In this document: piece after piece, positions 24,505 through 31,319 of the stretch
How the letters are laid out: each line of letters opens with the position of its first letter
Numbering within the stretch: position 1 is the first letter of the stretch
Assembly: GCF_022009635.1 (NCBI RefSeq)
Contig: NZ_CP091716.1
Location: forward strand, 5,601,501-5,665,500
Direction: 5' to 3'
DNA length: 64,000 nt
Origin: Variovorax paradoxus
GTDB lineage: Bacteria > Pseudomonadota > Gammaproteobacteria > Burkholderiales > Burkholderiaceae_C
Translations under genes and position numbers: made by a program
The notes under the pieces: model-generated
The model's database searches: none
The model's input: the letters and a program-made list of their open reading frames with translations, nothing else
What the model was told of the DNA's origin: nothing

Positions 24505-25539
24505 TCAGTTTTCCAGCTGGATGCCGCGGCTCTTCACCACCTCGCCCCAGCGGCTGCCTTCGGCCTTGAGGTACTTCGCCGTGGCCTCGCGGCCGCTGGT
24601 GAAGGGTTCGAGGCTCAGCGCCGTGAAACGCTTCTTCACCACGTCGGATTGCAGGGCCGCGGCCAGCAGCTTCTCGAGCCGGGCCAGCCCCTCGGGAGGA
24701 ATCGAGCCCTTGGGCGCGACCAGCGTGGCCCAGCCCTCGACCTCCAGGCTCTGCAGCTTGAGGCTGCGGAAGGTGGGCACGTTCTGCAGCTCGGCCACGG
24801 GCTGCGCCGAGGACACGGCCAGCGCGCGCAGCCGGCCCGAGCGGATATGCACGATCACGCTCGGCAGGTTGAGGAAGCCCATCGACACCAACCCGGAGAT
24901 CAGGTCGGGCATGAGCGCGCTCTCGCCCTTGTAGGGCACGCTGACCAGCGAGGTGCCGGTTTCCTGCGCGAACAGCTCGGCCGTCAGGTGCGCCAGCGTG
25001 CCGGTGCCGCTGTTGCCGGCGCTGAGCTTGCCCGGCTGCGCCTTGGCCTGCGCCACCAGGTCCGCCACCGTCTTCGCCTTGGAATCGGCCGGCACCACCA
25101 GCACCAGCGGCTGCTGCGAGACCATGCCGATGGCGTCGAAGTCGCGCGCCACGTCGTACGTGAGCTTGGGGTTCAGCGCGGGGTTGATCACCATGCTGTT
25201 GCTGCCCATGAGCAGCGTGTGGCCGTCGCGGCTCTGCAGGGCGGCCGCCACGCCAATGGCACTGCCCGCGCCCGGCTTGTTCTCCACGATCACCGCCTGG
25301 CCCAGCTGCGGCGCGAGCACCTCGGCCAGCACGCGCGCCGAACCGTCGGCGCCGCCGCCCGGCGCGAAGGGCACGATGATGCGCACCGGCTTGGTGGGCC
25401 ATGCCTCTGCGGCCCTGGCGCCAAGCCAGGGGCCGGCGGCCAGGGTGCCCGCGGCGCCGAGCGCCATGACCGAGAGAACGCTTCTGCGCGTGACGCCGGG
25501 TGCCTGCGCACCCGTGCTTTCGACTGGACGGTGGACCAT
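24505..25539 (-). CDS. Tripartite tricarboxylate transporter substrate-binding protein (Bug family)
   Basis: 344 residues. Signal sequence with twin arginine (TRRSVLSVMALGAAGTLAAG) ending near ARAAEAWP, then the Bug hallmark WPTKPVRIIVPFAPGGGADG and the ENKPGAGSAIGVAA loop. Periplasmic capture of a carboxylate is expected. No TctA/TctB permease genes are adjacent, as is common for the many orphan Bug proteins of Burkholderiales. ATG at 25539. Divergent from a LysR regulator that is its likely controller. Confidence 0.9.
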   Translation of the reverse strand: MVHRPVESTGAQAPGVTRRSVLSVMALGAAGTLAAGPWLGARAAEAWPTKPVRIIVPFAPGGGADGSARVLAEVLAPQLGQAVIVENKPGAGSAIGVAAALQSRDGHTLLMGSNSMVINPALNPKLTYDVARDFDAIGMVSQQPLVLVVPADSKAKTVADLVAQAKAQPGKLSAGNSGTGTLAHLTAELFAQETGTSLVSVPYKGESALMPDLISGLVSMGFLNLPSVIVHIRSGRLRALAVSSAQPVAELQNVPTFRSLKLQSLEVEGWATLVAPKGSIPPEGLARLEKLLAAALQSDVVKKRFTALSLEPFTSGREATAKYLKAEGSRWGEVVKSRGIQLEN

Positions 25540-25638
25540 GTCTTGTATGCCTCTGCTTGTGGTTTTGATCGAATGAAGTAACGCGTCGATCGTAGGAAGA
25601 CCCCGCCGGGCCGGCAAATACCAACACGTCGCAGTCCC

Positions 25639-25653
25639 ATAACATCGCGTTAT
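25639..25653. promoter_or_regulatory. Candidate LysR-type operator (T-N11-A palindrome)
   Basis: ATAAC-ATCGC-GTTAT, perfect 5-bp arms, containing TAAC-N5-GTTA that fits the T-N11-A rule for LysR-type regulators. It lies 30 bases before the LysR start and about 100 before the divergent Bug-gene start, the usual place for a shared site. Confidence 0.55.
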
Positions 25654-25682
25654 CGAACAACGCCGAAGCGCGGGGCAAAGTC

Positions 25683-26582
25683 ATGAACCTCCGACAGATC
25701 GAAGTCTTCCGCGCCGTCATGCTGGCCGGCTCCGTCACCGATGCCGCGCGTTCGCTGCACGTGTCGCAGCCGGGCATCAGCCGCATGCTGTCGCACATCG
25801 AACTGCAGCTGGGGCTGCGCCTGTTCGAGCGCCGCAAGGGCAAGCTGCAGGCCACGCCAGAGGCACAGGCGCTGTTCGCAGAGGTCGAGCAGGTGTATCG
25901 CGGCGTCGCGCGCATCGAGGACTGCGCGCAGGCACTCAAGAGCGGCAAGATGCTCACACTGCGCGTGCTGTGCAGCCCGAGCACCGGGCTGGACATGGTG
26001 CCGCGCGCGCTCACCGCGCTGGGCCGCGAATTCCCCGCCGCCCGCTTCTACGTCGAAGTTCTGCTGGCCCGCGACATGGTCAAGCGGCTGGCCGCCAACG
26101 AAGCCGACGTGGCGATCTCCACCCTGGCCATCGACGATCCGCTGCTCAATGCGCGCACCATCGGCCAATGGACGCTGGCCGGCGTGTTTCCCAAGGGCCA
26201 TGCGCTGGAGGCGCGGCGCACGCTGAAGCCGTCCGACATCCTGGGCGAACGCATGATCGCCTTCAGCCCCGACACGCCGCAGGGCCGCATCATTGCCGAC
26301 TGGTGCGAGCAGCACGGCTGCCAGCCCGACGCGCAGACCGAGGTGCGCGCCGGCCAGACCGCCTGCGCCCTGGCGGCGGCGGGCGCGGGCGTGGCCATCG
26401 TCGACGACCTCACCGCGCGCGGCTGCATGACCGACCGGCTGAGCTTCCGGCCGATCCTCAAGGCGCCGTCGTTCGACGTGTTCGCCGTCACCAACGACAA
26501 CTTCGCGGCCTCGCTGCTGGCCGGCCGCTTCATCACGCATGCCGAGGCCGCGCTGCGGCAGCTGAAGAAAGAGCGCGCCTGA
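25683..26582 (+). CDS. LysR-family transcriptional regulator
   Basis: 299 residues. N-terminal winged helix-turn-helix (MNLRQIEVFRAVMLAGSVTDAARSLHVSQPGISRMLSHIE) and a C-terminal co-inducer-binding domain from about residue 90. The length is normal. It is transcribed away from the Bug protein/oxidoreductase pair with a T-N11-A palindrome between, the standard layout for a LysR regulator and its target. The inducer is likely the substrate of that pathway. Confidence 0.92.
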   Translation: MNLRQIEVFRAVMLAGSVTDAARSLHVSQPGISRMLSHIELQLGLRLFERRKGKLQATPEAQALFAEVEQVYRGVARIEDCAQALKSGKMLTLRVLCSPSTGLDMVPRALTALGREFPAARFYVEVLLARDMVKRLAANEADVAISTLAIDDPLLNARTIGQWTLAGVFPKGHALEARRTLKPSDILGERMIAFSPDTPQGRIIADWCEQHGCQPDAQTEVRAGQTACALAAAGAGVAIVDDLTARGCMTDRLSFRPILKAPSFDVFAVTNDNFAASLLAGRFITHAEAALRQLKKERA

Positions 26583-26596
26583 GCGCGGGTTGCCCA

Positions 26597-26614
26597 GGAG
26601 ATACCAGTAACCCG
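26597..26614. promoter_or_regulatory. LacI-family operator-like site A
   Basis: Core GATACCAGTAAC at 26600-26611, one base different from the core GATACCGGTAAC seen at sites B and C. It lies 15 bases after the LysR gene stop and 143 bases before the LacI-family start. The weakest of the four sites, as its outer bases do not match. Confidence 0.45.
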
Positions 26615-26701
26615 ACCCGATCCGCCGGTGCCGTGCCGGCCATCTTCCTCTGTGGTTTTCAGAATCGAGGAAGTTCTCGTAGCATCCGGGAAGGCGATGC
26701 T

Positions 26702-26719
26702 TGCGTTATCGGTATCGCA
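26702..26719. promoter_or_regulatory. LacI-family operator-like site D
   Basis: TGCGTTATCGGTATCGCA, a near-palindrome with core GTTATCGGTATC; its reverse complement GATACCGATAAC differs by one base from sites B and C. It lies 38 bases upstream of the TTG at 26757, which fits autorepression and argues against starts at 26628 or 26698. The centres of A and D are 105 bp apart, about ten helical turns. Confidence 0.6.
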
Positions 26720-26756
26720 GCGTCCACCCTCGAACACGACTCCCCGAGAGAGCCCC

Positions 26757-27812
26757 TTGCCCCCGACCAAAGCCTCCGCCCCTCTTTCCCGCCCGCCCAC
26801 CATGGCCGACGTGGCCGCGCGCGTCGGCGTGTCGAAGATGACGGTCTCGCGCGCGCTCAACCGCAGCGTGGGCAGCGACCGCGTCACGTCGCAGGCGCTG
26901 CGCGAGCGCATCCTGCAGGCCTGCGAGGAGATGGGCTATGTCATCGACCAGACCGCGCGCACCTTCTCGAGCAAGCGCTCGGGCTTCGTCGCGGCGCTGA
27001 TCCCCTCGCTCAACAACTCCAACTTCTCGGAGACCGTGCAGGGCATCACCGCGGCGGTGGAAGCGCACGGCCTGCAACTGCTGCTGGGCTACACCGACTA
27101 CCGCATGGAGACCGAAGAGCGCCTGCTGCGCGCAATGCTCGCGCGAAGGCCCGAGGGCGTGATCCTCACCGGCGGCTCGCACACCCCCGCCGCGCGCGCC
27201 ATGCTGCAGGCGGCCGGCGTGCCGGTGATCGAGACCTGGGACCTGCCCGCCACGCCCATCGGGCACACGGTCGGTTTCTCGAACGCCGAAGCCGCGGCGG
27301 CGATGGTGCGGCACCTGCACGGCAAGGGCTACCGGCGCATCGCCTTCATCGGCGGCACCTCGAACCGCGACACACGCGGCGCCGACCGCCAGCGCGGCTA
27401 TGCGCAGGCGATCCGCGAACTGGGGCTGCCCGACGGACGCGTCATCAGCTTCGGCCAGCCGCCGATCTCGATGGCGCAAGGCGGCGAGGCCGTGGCGCAG
27501 CTCGTGCGCCAGTGGCCCGACGTGGATGCGGTGCTCTGCGTGTCCGACCTCTCGGCCTTCGGCGCGCTGATGGAATGCCAGCGCCAGGGCTGGGACGTGC
27601 CGGGCCGCATCGCGATCGCCGGCTTCGGCGACTTCGAGGTGGCGCGCGCCTGCCACCCTCGCATCACGACCGTGGCCGTGGATTGCGTGGGCATCGGCAA
27701 GGCGGCGGGCGAGCTGCTGCTGCGGGTGATCGACGGTGCGCAGGATGGGCACCGCCCGCCGTCAGAGACGGTGATGATCCCGTTCCATATCGAGCAGCGC
27801 GAAAGCTCCTGA
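26757..27812 (+). CDS. LacI-family transcriptional regulator (GntR/IdnR-like)
   Basis: 351 residues from the TTG at 26757. The DNA-binding domain is TMADVAARVGVSKMTVSRALN with the hinge at QTARTFSSKRSGFVAALIPSLNN, then a periplasmic-binding-fold effector domain. Overall it resembles gluconate/idonate repressors. It is followed 6 bases later, on the opposite strand, by a polyol dehydrogenase gene. Four operator-like sites with a common core lie at its own upstream region and between the divergent catabolic genes, so it probably represses the cluster and itself and is released by a sugar acid. The exact start is uncertain (ATG 26802 is another option). Confidence 0.88.
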   Translation: MPPTKASAPLSRPPTMADVAARVGVSKMTVSRALNRSVGSDRVTSQALRERILQACEEMGYVIDQTARTFSSKRSGFVAALIPSLNNSNFSETVQGITAAVEAHGLQLLLGYTDYRMETEERLLRAMLARRPEGVILTGGSHTPAARAMLQAAGVPVIETWDLPATPIGHTVGFSNAEAAAAMVRHLHGKGYRRIAFIGGTSNRDTRGADRQRGYAQAIRELGLPDGRVISFGQPPISMAQGGEAVAQLVRQWPDVDAVLCVSDLSAFGALMECQRQGWDVPGRIAIAGFGDFEVARACHPRITTVAVDCVGIGKAAGELLLRVIDGAQDGHRPPSETVMIPFHIEQRESS

Positions 27813-27818
27813 GGGGCC

Positions 27819-28883
27819 TCAGGCAGCCGCTTCCATACCCGCGAAGTCGATCAGCACCTTCATCGCCTGCTTGCGATCGCTCGCCAGCTCGAAGGCCTCG
27901 CGCGCCTTCAGCATCGGGAAGGTATGCGTCACCACCGGCGACAGGTCGACCCGCCCTTCGTTGATGAGCCGCACCGCCAGCGCGAACTCGGCGTGGAAGC
28001 GGAACGAGCCGCAGATGCTCAGCTCCTTGGCCACCACCATGTTCTGCGGAATGCTCACGTCGCCGCCAAGGCCGAGCTGCGCGACCACGCCGCGCGGGCG
28101 CATCACCTCGAGCCCGTCGCGCAGCGCGCGTTCGTTGCCGGAGCATTCGAGCATCACGTCGAAGGTGCCCTTGTCGGCCGCGTAGCGCGAAACCCAGGCC
28201 TTGTCCTGCACGACGTTGATCGTCTGGTCCGCGCCCATCGCGCGTGCGATGACCAGCGGTTCGTCGACCACGTCGGTGGCGGTGATCTCGGCCGCGCCGT
28301 GCGCGCGCGCCGCCGCGATGGCCAGCACGCCGATGGGGCCGCAGCCCGACACCAGCACGCGCTTGCCCAGCAGCGGCCCGGCGCGCGACACGCCGTGCAG
28401 GCCCACCGAGAACGGCTCGGCCAGCGCGGCCAGCCGCAGCGGCACGTGCTCTGCCACCTTCACGCACTGCGTGGCCTCGCACAGCAGCATGTTGCGGAAC
28501 GCGCCCTGCACATGCGGCGTGCGCATGGCACTCCCATAGAAGCGCATGTCCAGGCACTGGTTGGGCAGGCCTTCCAGGCAGAACTTGCAGGCGCCGCACG
28601 GGCGGCTGGGGTTGACGGCCACCTTGTCGCCGATGCGCACGCTGTCGACGCCGGGCGCCACCGCCACCACGGTTCCGGCCACCTCATGGCCCAGCACCAT
28701 CGGCTCCTTGATGCGCACGGTGCCGAAGCCGCCGTTGTGAAAGTAGTGCAGGTCGGAGCCGCAGATGCCGCCCATGCCGACCTTCACCAATACCTGGCCG
28801 GGGCCGATTTCCCCGGCGTCCTGTTCGTCAAGCCGCAGGTCGTCGGGGGCGTGGATCACGAGGCACATGCAACGCAGACGCAT
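27819..28883 (-). CDS. Zinc-dependent alcohol dehydrogenase, L-idonate 5-dehydrogenase-like
   Basis: 354 residues of the medium-chain dehydrogenase family. Catalytic zinc ligands: Cys in GGICGSDLHYF and GHE downstream; structural zinc cysteines in CGACKFCLEGLPNQC; NAD(P) fold VLVSGCGPIGVLAIAAARAHG. The closest recalled relative is L-idonate 5-dehydrogenase, which converts L-idonate to 5-keto-gluconate; the neighbouring SDR and gluconokinase genes fit that pathway. ATG at 28883 follows a purine-rich AAGAAAGAAG; ATG at 28868 is also possible. Probably co-transcribed with the hydroxyacid dehydrogenase upstream (16-base gap). Confidence 0.82.
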   Translation of the reverse strand: MRLRCMCLVIHAPDDLRLDEQDAGEIGPGQVLVKVGMGGICGSDLHYFHNGGFGTVRIKEPMVLGHEVAGTVVAVAPGVDSVRIGDKVAVNPSRPCGACKFCLEGLPNQCLDMRFYGSAMRTPHVQGAFRNMLLCEATQCVKVAEHVPLRLAALAEPFSVGLHGVSRAGPLLGKRVLVSGCGPIGVLAIAAARAHGAAEITATDVVDEPLVIARAMGADQTINVVQDKAWVSRYAADKGTFDVMLECSGNERALRDGLEVMRPRGVVAQLGLGGDVSIPQNMVVAKELSICGSFRFHAEFALAVRLINEGRVDLSPVVTHTFPMLKAREAFELASDRKQAMKVLIDFAGMEAAA

Positions 28884-28899
28884 GATGTTTCTTCTTTCT

Positions 28900-29853
28900 T
28901 CAGGCAACGGGGGTGACAAGGGGTTGGCCGGCAAAGTGGGCCTCGAGGTTGCGGCGCACCAGCTCGCCCATGGCGCGGCGCGTCTGTTCGGTGCCGCTGC
29001 CGTGGTGCGGGGTCAGCACCACGTTGTCGAGCACGGCGAACCGCGGGTCGATGCGCGGCTCGTTGAGGAACACGTCGAGCGCCGCGCCGGCGATGGCGCG
29101 CGCTTCGAGCGCCTGCAGCAGCGCGGCTTCGTCGACGGTGGTGCCGCGCGACACGTTCACCAGCCAGCCCTTGGGGCCCAGGGCCCGCAGCACTTCGGCG
29201 TTCACGATGCCGCGCGTGGCCTCGCCGCCGGGCAGGATGACGATGAGCACGTCGCACCAGTCGGCCATGGCGCTCAGGCTCGCGAAATGGCGGTGCGGGC
29301 TGTCGGCCTTCGGGCTGCGGCTGAAGTAGCCCAGCTCCACGTCGAAGCCCGAGAGCCGCTTGGCGATGGTGCCGCCGATGCGGCCGAAACCGGCAATGCC
29401 GACGCGCTGGCCGAAGACGCGCGTGGCCAGCGGCATGCCGCCCTGCGCCCACGCGCCGCTGCGCACGAACTGGTCGCCGGCCGGAATGCGCCGCTGCAGC
29501 GCCAGCGTGAGCCCCACGGCGAGATCGGCCACGTCGCCGTTGAGCACGTCGGGCGTGTTGGTCACGCGGATGCCGCGCGCGCGGCAGGCGGCCAGGTCGA
29601 TGGCGTCGGTGCCCACGCCGTAGCAGGCGACCAGTTCCAGCTTGGGCAGCGACGCGATGAGCTCGGCGCTCGCGCCCAGTTCGCCGCGCGTGGCGATGGC
29701 GCGGATGTTCGCGCCGTGTTCGGCGATGAAGGCGGCCTGGTCCGGCGCCTCCCACAGGTGATGCAGGGTGTAGGCCGCCCGCATCGGTGCCATGTCCCAT
29801 TCGGGGTAGGTGCCGGGCATGAGCACGTGCGGAGCATTGGCGGTAGCGGTCAA
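28900..29853 (-). CDS. D-isomer-specific 2-hydroxyacid dehydrogenase (2-ketogluconate/glyoxylate reductase-like)
   Basis: 317 residues. NAD(P)-binding VGIAGFGRIGGTIAKRL and catalytic residues in NVSRGTTVDEAAL (Arg region), DVFLNEP (Glu) and LTPHHGSGT (His) mark the family. In this context it likely interconverts keto and hydroxy sugar acids, such as 2-keto-gluconate and gluconate. TTG at 29853 is preceded by AGGAG nine bases upstream, and operator B lies just before that. First gene of the minus-strand pair controlled from the 29854-30007 divergent region. Confidence 0.85.
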   Translation of the reverse strand: MTATANAPHVLMPGTYPEWDMAPMRAAYTLHHLWEAPDQAAFIAEHGANIRAIATRGELGASAELIASLPKLELVACYGVGTDAIDLAACRARGIRVTNTPDVLNGDVADLAVGLTLALQRRIPAGDQFVRSGAWAQGGMPLATRVFGQRVGIAGFGRIGGTIAKRLSGFDVELGYFSRSPKADSPHRHFASLSAMADWCDVLIVILPGGEATRGIVNAEVLRALGPKGWLVNVSRGTTVDEAALLQALEARAIAGAALDVFLNEPRIDPRFAVLDNVVLTPHHGSGTEQTRRAMGELVRRNLEAHFAGQPLVTPVA

Positions 29854-29874
29854 GCGGAGGTCTCCTGCTGCATG

Positions 29875-29905
29875 AAAGATACCGGTAACTCTAACCAATT
29901 GCCAA
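29875..29905 (-). promoter_or_regulatory. Sigma-70-like promoter with operator B
   Basis: Minus strand: TTGGCA (29900-29905), 18-base spacer, TATCTT (29876-29881). The operator-like sequence AAAGATACCGGTAACTCT occupies 29875-29892 and covers the -10 element, so a bound repressor would block the polymerase. It drives the hydroxyacid dehydrogenase starting at 29853. Confidence 0.62.
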
Positions 29906-29932
29906 GGATAAATCCAGCGCGGGCTTCACCCA

Positions 29933-29962
29933 TTGACGTTTTCTAAAGATACCGGTAACTTT
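29933..29962 (+). promoter_or_regulatory. Sigma-70-like promoter with operator C
   Basis: TTGACG (29933-29938), 17-base spacer, TAACTT (29956-29961). The near-palindrome AAAGATACCGGTAACTTT at 29945-29962 covers the -10 element. It drives the SDR gene starting at 30008. Its centre is 70 bp from that of site B. Confidence 0.65.
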
Positions 29963-30007
29963 CGCCAGCTGTCACCCTGTCACTGTCCCGTCCCCCAGGA
30001 GCTTTTC

Positions 30008-30769
30008 TTGAAACTGTTCGACCTCTCCGGGCGCACCGCCCTCATCACCGGCTCCAGCAAGGGCATCGGCTTCGCACTGGCCGCGGCGCTGGGCCAGGCC
30101 GGCGCGCGCGTCGTGCTCAATGCACGCGACGCCGCCGCGCTCACCGCCGCGCGCGACGCACTGCGCGCCCGGGGCATCGCCGCCGAGTCGGCCGCCTTCG
30201 ACGTGACCGACGCCGCCGCGGTCGAGGCGGGCGTGGCGGCCATCGAGGCCGACGTCGGCGCCATCGACATCCTCGTCAACAACGCGGGCATGCAGCACCG
30301 CGGCGCGTTCGCCGAATTCCCCATCGACGCGTGGCACAAGATCACCACCACCAACATCGACAGCGTGTTCCTCGTGGGCCGCTTCGTGGCGCAACGCATG
30401 ATCGAGCGCAAGCGCGGCAAGATCATCAACGTGTGCTCGGTGCAGAGCGAACTGGGCCGCCCCGGCATCGCGCCCTACGCCGCCACCAAGGGCGCGGTGA
30501 AGATGCTCACCAAGGGCATGGCCATCGACCTGGGCAAGTACGGCATCCAGGTCAACGGCCTGGGCCCCGGCTACTTCAAGACCGAACTGACGCAGGCGCT
30601 GGTGGCCGACGAGGCCTTCACCGCCTGGCTCTCCGGCCGCACGCCCGCCGGCCGCTGGGGCAATGTCGAGGAGCTCGGCGGCGCGGCCATCTTCCTGGCG
30701 TCGGACGCCTCCAGCTTCGTCAACGGCCATATCCTGTACGTGGACGGCGGCATCACCGCCAGCCTGTAG
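30008..30769 (+). CDS. SDR-family oxidoreductase, gluconate 5-dehydrogenase-like
   Basis: 253 residues of the classical short-chain dehydrogenase type. Cofactor motif TGSSKGIGFALA near residue 15, NNAGMQHRG, catalytic serine in NVCSVQSELGRPG and YxxxK in YAATKGAVKML. The match QHRGAFAEFP and the context suggest gluconate 5-dehydrogenase (5-keto-gluconate to gluconate). TTG at 30008 has CAGGAG six bases upstream; an upstream frame to 29933 would cover the promoter. It is followed 4 bases later by the gluconokinase gene, so the two form an operon. Confidence 0.85.
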   Translation: MKLFDLSGRTALITGSSKGIGFALAAALGQAGARVVLNARDAAALTAARDALRARGIAAESAAFDVTDAAAVEAGVAAIEADVGAIDILVNNAGMQHRGAFAEFPIDAWHKITTTNIDSVFLVGRFVAQRMIERKRGKIINVCSVQSELGRPGIAPYAATKGAVKMLTKGMAIDLGKYGIQVNGLGPGYFKTELTQALVADEAFTAWLSGRTPAGRWGNVEELGGAAIFLASDASSFVNGHILYVDGGITASL

Positions 30770-30773
30770 CAGC

Positions 30774-31319
30774 ATGCAACCCCAGCAGCCCACCTGCGTG
30801 GTGGTGATGGGCGTGTCGGGCACCGGCAAGAGCAGCGTGGCGGCGGGGCTGGCGCGCATGCTCGAGCTGCCCTGGATCGACGCCGACGACCTGCACCTGC
30901 CCGAAGCCGTGGCGCGCATGCGGGCCGGCCAGCCGCTCGGCGACGAAGACCGCTGGCCCTGGCTCGACCGCGTGGGCCAGAACCTGGCCGACCGCACCGC
31001 CGCGCCCCGCGGCGTGGTGGTCGCCTGTTCCGCCCTGCGGCGTGCCTACCGCGACCGGCTGCGCGCCGCGTCGCCGTCGCTTCAGTTCGTGTTTCTCGAC
31101 GGGGCCGCGGCGCTGGTGAGGCAGCGGCTGGAACAGCGCACCGGCCACTACATGCCGCCCACCCTGCTAGACAGCCAGCTGCAGACGCTGGAAAGACCCG
31201 ACGCGAGCGAAGCCGACGTATGGCACGCCGCCATCGACACGCCGGTGGCACTGATCGTTGCCGACATCGGCGCGCGGTTCATCCAGCGCGCGAAGCAGAA
31301 CGCGACCGCCGCCGCTTGA
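30774..31319 (+). CDS. gntK: Gluconokinase
   Basis: 181 residues, typical length. P-loop GVSGTGKS at 13-20, DADDLHLPEAVARMRAGQPLGDEDRWPWL (gluconate-binding region) and VVACSALRRAYRDRLR are all characteristic of GntK-type kinases. It phosphorylates gluconate to 6-phosphogluconate for the Entner-Doudoroff or pentose phosphate path. The 3' end overlaps the convergent GH15 gene by 41 bases. Confidence 0.92.
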   Translation: MQPQQPTCVVVMGVSGTGKSSVAAGLARMLELPWIDADDLHLPEAVARMRAGQPLGDEDRWPWLDRVGQNLADRTAAPRGVVVACSALRRAYRDRLRAASPSLQFVFLDGAAALVRQRLEQRTGHYMPPTLLDSQLQTLERPDASEADVWHAAIDTPVALIVADIGARFIQRAKQNATAAA

